DNA from: Roseburia sp. 1XD42-34
Lineage (GTDB): Bacteria; Bacillota; Bacilli; Bacillales; Amphibacillaceae
DNA length: 64,000 bases
Direction: 5' to 3'
Assembly: GCF_009917385.1 (NCBI RefSeq)
Contig: NZ_QWLJ01000006.1
Location: 1-64,000 of the forward strand
Shown: positions 59,563-64,000 of the stretch, piece after piece
How the letters are laid out: every line of letters begins with the position of its first letter
Numbering within the stretch: position 1 is the stretch's first letter
Notes under the pieces: generated by a model
What the model saw: the letters and a program-made list of their open reading frames with translations, nothing else
Told to the model about the DNA's origin: nothing
The model's database searches: none
Translations under genes and position numbers: made by a program

Positions 59563-60639
59563 ATGATAAATTATGTGGATTTAATTATAGCCTTTGGTAT
59601 TGCAGTTATTACTTCTTTTTTGCTGACATACCCTATAAAGAGATTAGCTATCTTTATCGGTGCCGTTGACTTCCCAAATTATCGCAAAATACATACGAAA
59701 GTAACCCCTCGTCTTGGAGGTTTAGCCATTTTTTTTGGAACGGTTGCAGGGTTAGTATATTTACAACCAAGCCACCCACATTTAGCTGAAATTGCTGCTG
59801 GGGCAGTTGTGATTATTATAACTGGTGCTTTAGATGACCGTTTCAGCATTCAGCCAGTTGTTAAATTAACAGGACAATTGATCGCAGCATCGTTCTTGGT
59901 TTCTTCTGGACTAATTATTGAAAAATTGACGCTTCCGCTTTTTGGCACCGTTGAATTGGGATTTGCAAGTGTATTAATTACGATCCTCTGGGTGGTCGGG
60001 ATTACCAATGCAATTAATTTAATTGATGGACTAGATGGTTTAGCAACTGGGGTCACAACCATTGCTTTAATCAGTATTTGTGTTATGGCGTTTATTGATA
60101 TGCAAATCATAGTCGCTTATTTATGTATCGTGTTAATTGGCAGCAATCTCGGTTTTTTATATCACAATTTTTACCCTGCCAAGATTTATATGGGTGATAC
60201 AGGCTCCAATTTTTTAGGCTATATGATTGCCGTAGTTTCCATGCTCGGTTTATTTAAAAATGTTGCTTTGTTTAGCTTTGTTATTCCAATTATGGTCCTG
60301 GCTGTGCCAATATTTGACACATTGTTTGCCATTGCAAGGAGAGCATATAATAAAGAGAATATTATGATGCCTGATAATAAGCATATTCATTATCAACTTT
60401 TACAAGCAGGATACAGTCATCGCAAAACAGTACTAATCATATACGGGTTTAGTGGATTGTTTGGCATTATGGCAGTGCTGTTTTCCAATGCAAGTATAAC
60501 AGTTGCCTTTATCATTACGATCATTGTGCTTATTTTGCTCCATTTGTTTGCCGAAATGGCCGGAATAGTGATGGGAGGGAAGCGCCCAGTTTTACGTATG
60601 CTTCGCCTGCTCGTTACTAAACGAAAAAGAGATCAATAA
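59563..60639 (+). CDS. tagO: UDP-GlcNAc:undecaprenyl-phosphate GlcNAc-1-phosphate transferase
   Basis: Starts wall teichoic acid synthesis by making GlcNAc-PP-undecaprenol. 358 residues, about eleven helices, with polyprenyl-phosphate transferase motifs ALDDRF, INLIDGLDGLATG, GDTGSNFLG and the HIHY segment. TAGGAGAATAAT precedes ATG 59563. Linked by pathway to mnaA at 1232, which makes UDP-ManNAc for the next step. Confidence 0.93.
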   Translation: MINYVDLIIAFGIAVITSFLLTYPIKRLAIFIGAVDFPNYRKIHTKVTPRLGGLAIFFGTVAGLVYLQPSHPHLAEIAAGAVVIIITGALDDRFSIQPVVKLTGQLIAASFLVSSGLIIEKLTLPLFGTVELGFASVLITILWVVGITNAINLIDGLDGLATGVTTIALISICVMAFIDMQIIVAYLCIVLIGSNLGFLYHNFYPAKIYMGDTGSNFLGYMIAVVSMLGLFKNVALFSFVIPIMVLAVPIFDTLFAIARRAYNKENIMMPDNKHIHYQLLQAGYSHRKTVLIIYGFSGLFGIMAVLFSNASITVAFIITIIVLILLHLFAEMAGIVMGGKRPVLRMLRLLVTKRKRDQ

Positions 60640-60737
60640 ACATAATCAATCGTCAAAATGTGAAAAGTTTATTATAATAAAAGAAGTTGTATCATTATCA
60701 CATGATGTAAGAACCTGGAAGGGAATGACCTACAAAC

Positions 60738-62150
60738 ATGGAAAAACAACAAATTGGTGTTATCGGTTTAGCAGTAATGGGGAAAAACTTAGCTTTAAAT
60801 ATGGAAAGCCGTGGCTATTCGGTTGCCGTTTATAACCGTTCTGGCGATAAAACAGATGCTTTTTTGGACAATGAAGCAAAAGGAAAACAATTTAAAGGTA
60901 CGAAAACAATCGAGGAATTTGTGGCATCACTGGAAAAACCGCGAAAAATATTATTAATGGTAAAAGCTGGTGCTGCAACAGATGCGACCATTGAATCGCT
61001 TCTTCCATATTTGGAAAAAGGCGATATTTTAATTGATGGTGGTAATACGCTTTATGAAGATACGATACGTCGTAATAAAGTCCTTGAAAAATCAGGCATC
61101 CATTTTATTGGCACAGGTGTATCAGGTGGAGAAGAAGGAGCGTTAAAGGGACCTTCGATTATGCCAGGAGGCCAAAAAGAAGCGCATGAGCTAGTAGCGC
61201 CAATTTTTGAAGCTATTGCGGCCAAAGTCGATGGAGCTGCTTGTACAACATATATTGGACCAGATGGTGCAGGGCATTATGTGAAAATGGTCCACAACGG
61301 TATTGAATATGGGGATATGCAGCTTATAGCAGAAGCGTACTTTATTTTAAAGCAAGTGCTCGGTATGGGAGCCGAAGAGTTGCATGAAGTATTTGCAGAT
61401 TGGAATAAGGGCGAATTAGACAGTTATCTTATCGAGATCACAGCAGATATTTTCACCAAAAAAGATGAAGAAACTAAAAAGCCATTAGTTGACGTTATTC
61501 TAGATACGGCGGGACAAAAAGGAACTGGAAAGTGGACAAGTAAAAACGCTCTTGATCTAGGTGTACCGCTTCCATTAATCACTGAGTCCGTATTTGCACG
61601 GTTTATTTCTGCCATGAAGGATGAGCGTGTACGCGCAAGTGAACAGCTACATGGTCCAGAGAAACAGGAATTTACCGGCGATAAAAAAGAGCTTATTGAA
61701 GCGGTAAGAAAAGCACTATATATGAGTAAAATTTGTTCCTATGCTCAAGGGTTCGCACAAATGCGTGCGCAATCGGAAGAGAATGATTGGAATTTGAATT
61801 ACGGGGAGATTGCGATGATCTGGCGCGGAGGATGTATTATTCGTGCACAATTCCTGCAAAAAATTAAAGATGCATACGACAGAACACCGGACTTAGCTAA
61901 TTTACTGCTTGATCCATACTTTAAAGAAATCGTAGAAAACTACCAACATGCTCTGCGCGAAGTCGTCGCTATTGCGATTACGCATGGAATTGCTGTCCCA
62001 GCTTTTTCAAGCGCTATTGCTTATTTTGACAGCTATCGTTCTGCTGATTTACCAGCAAACTTGGTACAAGCTCAGCGCGATTACTTCGGAGCGCACACGT
62101 ACCAACGAAAAGACAAAGAAGGCGTCTTTCACACAAACTGGTTTGAATAA
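60738..62150 (+). CDS. gndA: 6-phosphogluconate dehydrogenase, NADP-dependent, decarboxylating
   Basis: Oxidises 6-phosphogluconate to ribulose-5-P. 470 residues, the length of the NADP-dependent type. NADP-binding [18 protein letters not shown], substrate site [11 protein letters not shown], catalytic [17 protein letters not shown], and C-terminal [18 protein letters not shown] precedes ATG 60738. With zwf at 41426 it completes the NADPH-producing branch, although the genes are 19 kb apart. Confidence 0.96.
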   Translation: MEKQQIGVIGLAVMGKNLALNMESRGYSVAVYNRSGDKTDAFLDNEAKGKQFKGTKTIEEFVASLEKPRKILLMVKAGAATDATIESLLPYLEKGDILIDGGNTLYEDTIRRNKVLEKSGIHFIGTGVSGGEEGALKGPSIMPGGQKEAHELVAPIFEAIAAKVDGAACTTYIGPDGAGHYVKMVHNGIEYGDMQLIAEAYFILKQVLGMGAEELHEVFADWNKGELDSYLIEITADIFTKKDEETKKPLVDVILDTAGQKGTGKWTSKNALDLGVPLPLITESVFARFISAMKDERVRASEQLHGPEKQEFTGDKKELIEAVRKALYMSKICSYAQGFAQMRAQSEENDWNLNYGEIAMIWRGGCIIRAQFLQKIKDAYDRTPDLANLLLDPYFKEIVENYQHALREVVAIAITHGIAVPAFSSAIAYFDSYRSADLPANLVQAQRDYFGAHTYQRKDKEGVFHTNWFE

Positions 62151-62165
62151 TTATTTTGATTATAG

Positions 62166-62198
62166 AACCCCTTTATCACTTTGTTAGAGGGGTTTTTT
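62166..62198 (+). terminator. Rho-independent terminator after gndA
   Basis: AACCCCT (62166-62172) and AGGGGTT (62188-62194) then T's. Confidence 0.85.
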
Positions 62199-62318
62199 AG
62201 TGTGTTGTATAAACAATTAAATGGGACTGCAATTTTTTGCCAGAAAAATAGTTTGAAAATAGGTTAGCGAAATTTGACGAAAACTACTGCAAAGGTCCTG
62301 TTTTAACGAACGATTGCT

Positions 62319-62449
62319 TTTATCCCCATATCTGAGGGGCTGGAAGACTACCTCTTTAGGAGTTGATAATCTGTACCACAATAAGTAGGAAATAACAGCA
62401 ATCAGTAAGGGATAAATGAACCATCCCACTGATGGAAAATTCACTTTAT
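62319..62449 (+). repeat. Family B structured repeat, copy 11 (internally deleted)
   Basis: TTTATCCCCATATCTGAGG start, TTCACTTTAT end. The CCTAAAT and GGTACTAAC blocks are missing, so the centre jumps from AAATAACAGC to AATCAGTAAGGGAT. The end hairpin keeps CAGTaaGGGA and TCCCACTG. Confidence 0.8.
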
Positions 62450-63012
62450 AGATTAGATGACGTTTGGCAATTTATATCCTGGGTTTTACTTTCTAATAAT
62501 AGTAGGGAAAAAGGGCTCATTATCCGAGCTACAGCGTAATTTTATGTTAAAAAACTACCATGCTTCTCCAGTTGAATTGCATCTATCCTTAAAATATCGC
62601 TCACTAATAAATGGCAGGAAAATCAAGGTTCTCTTTAAGATTTAAAAAAAAGATTTAAAAAAACATCAAGGATAGCACGAAAAATCTATCTTATGATTTT
62701 ATTCAGCACGTTGATTCTAGTCCATAAGTCTGATCATATACTGTAGTTATTTGTCGAAAAGACCCTTCTCTTCTATTGGAATACAGGACTATTTACACTT
62801 CCTATATATTACCAACTTTAATATGATTTAATATATCAGAATATTTAGATTGAAATAGAAAGGGTGATTTTTCTGATGATATGAATCTAAAAAACAGTAA
62901 TGATGACACATTATGTAGCCTTGTTTGTTGAACCTCTGTTCCCTTCCTAATATTCTAATACTGGTTATGTGACTGTCCGAAAATTAATATTTTAATCCAA
63001 GGGGGAAATTGT
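62450..63012. other. 560-bp gap before the second subtilase
   Basis: No gene or repeat recognised. AT-rich; AAGGGGGAAATTGT before ATG 63013 is the ribosome-binding site. Confidence 0.4.
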
Positions 63013-64000
63013 ATGAAGCTAAGATTGACCATTAAACGCTCTTTTATTATGTTATTTGCATTTTTACTTATGTTTAGCAGTTTTTCCACGGTACATGCAG
63101 TGAAGCAATTACCTCAGATGAAAAATCAGCCAGACCTGACATCAGAAAAATTAAAAGAAACGAGTAATCCTAATAAAAAGGTCCGAGTCATTGTAGAAGT
63201 AGAAGATAAACCAGCTATAGAAATAGCAACAAAAAAGGGCATTATGTTCAAGCAAATGCCGAAAAATGAAAAGAAGAAATTGGAGAATGATGCCAAGAAA
63301 AAACAAAAATCGGTAAAAGAAGAAATGAGACAGAAAAAAGTGGATGCGACCTATTACGAGGAATTTACAACGGTTGTCAATGGCTTTAGTGCAGAGGTAA
63401 AGCAAGGTGATTTGAAAAAAATTAAAGACATTCATAATGTAAAAAAGGTTCATACTGTAAATGAGTACAAACGTCCTATTGCTAAACCTGATATGAAATA
63501 TAGTAAAGAATTAGTAGAAGCACAGCAGGCTTGGAGAGAATATGACTTTAAGGGGGAAGGGATGGTTGTTGGTATTATTGATACCGGAATTGACCCAACT
63601 CACCAGGATATGATGTTATCTGATAAACAAACTGCTGAACTAACAGAAGATAAAGTGGAACAGATCATTAATAACGAATCGCTTCCGGGAAAATTTTATA
63701 CCGAAAAAATCCCCTATGGCTATAATTATATGGATAACAACAGTGAAATACGAGAAATACATGCTGAAGCAAATTATCACGGGATGCATGTTGCAGGTAC
63801 TGTTGCAGCAAATGGAGATGAAGAGAGCAAGGGTGTTGTTGGGGTTGCTCCAGAAGCACAGCTGCTTGCATTGAAAGTGTTTGGCAATGACCCAGCGATG
63901 CAGTCTACTTTCGGCGATATTTATATAAAAGCAATCGATGATGCAATTAAGCTAGGTGCAGACGCATTAAATATGAGCTTAGGTTCGCCAGCTGGCTATG
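63013..64000 (+). CDS. Secreted subtilisin-like protease (S8), 5' part only
   Basis: Runs off the window end after 329 codons. Signal peptide of about 33 residues ending STVHA, an Ala/Lys-rich I9-type propeptide (about 55-160, ending near KVHTVNEYK), then the catalytic domain with Asp in IIDTGID and His in HGMHVAG. The catalytic Ser lies beyond the window. The propeptide and spacing resemble large Vpr- or C5a-peptidase-like subtilases. Distinct in sequence from the protease at 2448. Confidence 0.92.
   Translation, partial: MKLRLTIKRSFIMLFAFLLMFSSFSTVHAVKQLPQMKNQPDLTSEKLKETSNPNKKVRVIVEVEDKPAIEIATKKGIMFKQMPKNEKKKLENDAKKKQKSVKEEMRQKKVDATYYEEFTTVVNGFSAEVKQGDLKKIKDIHNVKKVHTVNEYKRPIAKPDMKYSKELVEAQQAWREYDFKGEGMVVGIIDTGIDPTHQDMMLSDKQTAELTEDKVEQIINNESLPGKFYTEKIPYGYNYMDNNSEIREIHAEANYHGMHVAGTVAANGDEESKGVVGVAPEAQLLALKVFGNDPAMQSTFGDIYIKAIDDAIKLGADALNMSLGSPAGY

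Overview
The window reads as chromosome of a low-GC, endospore-forming, flagellated Bacillaceae. The evidence is SpoIID, SpoIIQ and SpoIIID, Mbl, FlhO/FlhP, ComK, and the upp - atpIBEFHAGDC - ywzB - ywmB - murA - spoIID - spoIIQ - spoIIID - mbl - flhO - flhP - fabZ order known from Bacillus subtilis. The mnaA gene between upp and atpI, protein wording and the dispersed repeats suggest the halotolerant Oceanobacillus/Virgibacillus group. That genus call is inference; no search was run.

Layout. 1-2400: upp and mnaA (pyrimidine salvage; wall-sugar epimerase). 2448-4658: secreted subtilase. 5078-12035: complete F1Fo ATP synthase operon. 13743-16178: ywzB, ywmB, murA. 16381-23750: a CodY-type dpp operon (dppABCDE plus ykfC and ykfD) for D-amino-acid and murein-peptide uptake and recycling, sitting between murA and spoIID, which are neighbours in B. 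subtilis. 24500-32664: sporulation, shape and flagellar rod genes, then fabZ. 33089-34365: small acidic lipoprotein and comK. 35899-40732: TetR regulator, membrane-fusion lipoprotein and RND pump. 41426-45952 (minus strand): zwf, a split ThrE-type exporter, a ChbG/YdjC deacetylase and a GntR regulator. 46701-49957: GH4 phospho-glycosidase with PTS EIIC, EIIA and EIIB, divergent from the GntR/ChbG pair. 51223-54274: PTS EIICB, nanE and a convergent RpiR regulator. 54623-54757: a TPP riboswitch with no intact gene behind it. 55374-58325: lipM-lipA and an HPr-kinase homologue. 58663-59067 (minus): a small membrane protein resembling ATP-synthase subunit c. 59563-62150: tagO and gndA. 63013-64000: a second subtilase cut by the window edge.

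Metabolic picture. The catabolic genes converge on amino sugars and cell-wall material: chitobiose-type PTS + GH4 + ChbG, ManNAc-6-P epimerase + PTS, dpp/ykf murein peptides, with mnaA, murA and tagO on the biosynthetic side. zwf and gndA supply the oxidative pentose-phosphate pathway.

The most unusual feature is two families of structured intergenic repeats. Family B (~150-200 bp, 13 copies including two degraded ones) begins after TTTAT-like sequence and ends ...ACTTTAT. It carries nested stems whose sequence differs between copies while pairing is kept, and always lies on the + strand. One copy (41144-41333) is inserted inside a family A copy; removing it with one TTTAT restores the length of the interrupted A block exactly. 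This looks like a non-autonomous, IS200/IS605-style single-strand transposon or a mobile structured RNA. Family A (~200-260 bp, 6 copies) is a second hairpin-rich repeat, several copies of which start right after T-tracts, three of them at rho-independent terminators.
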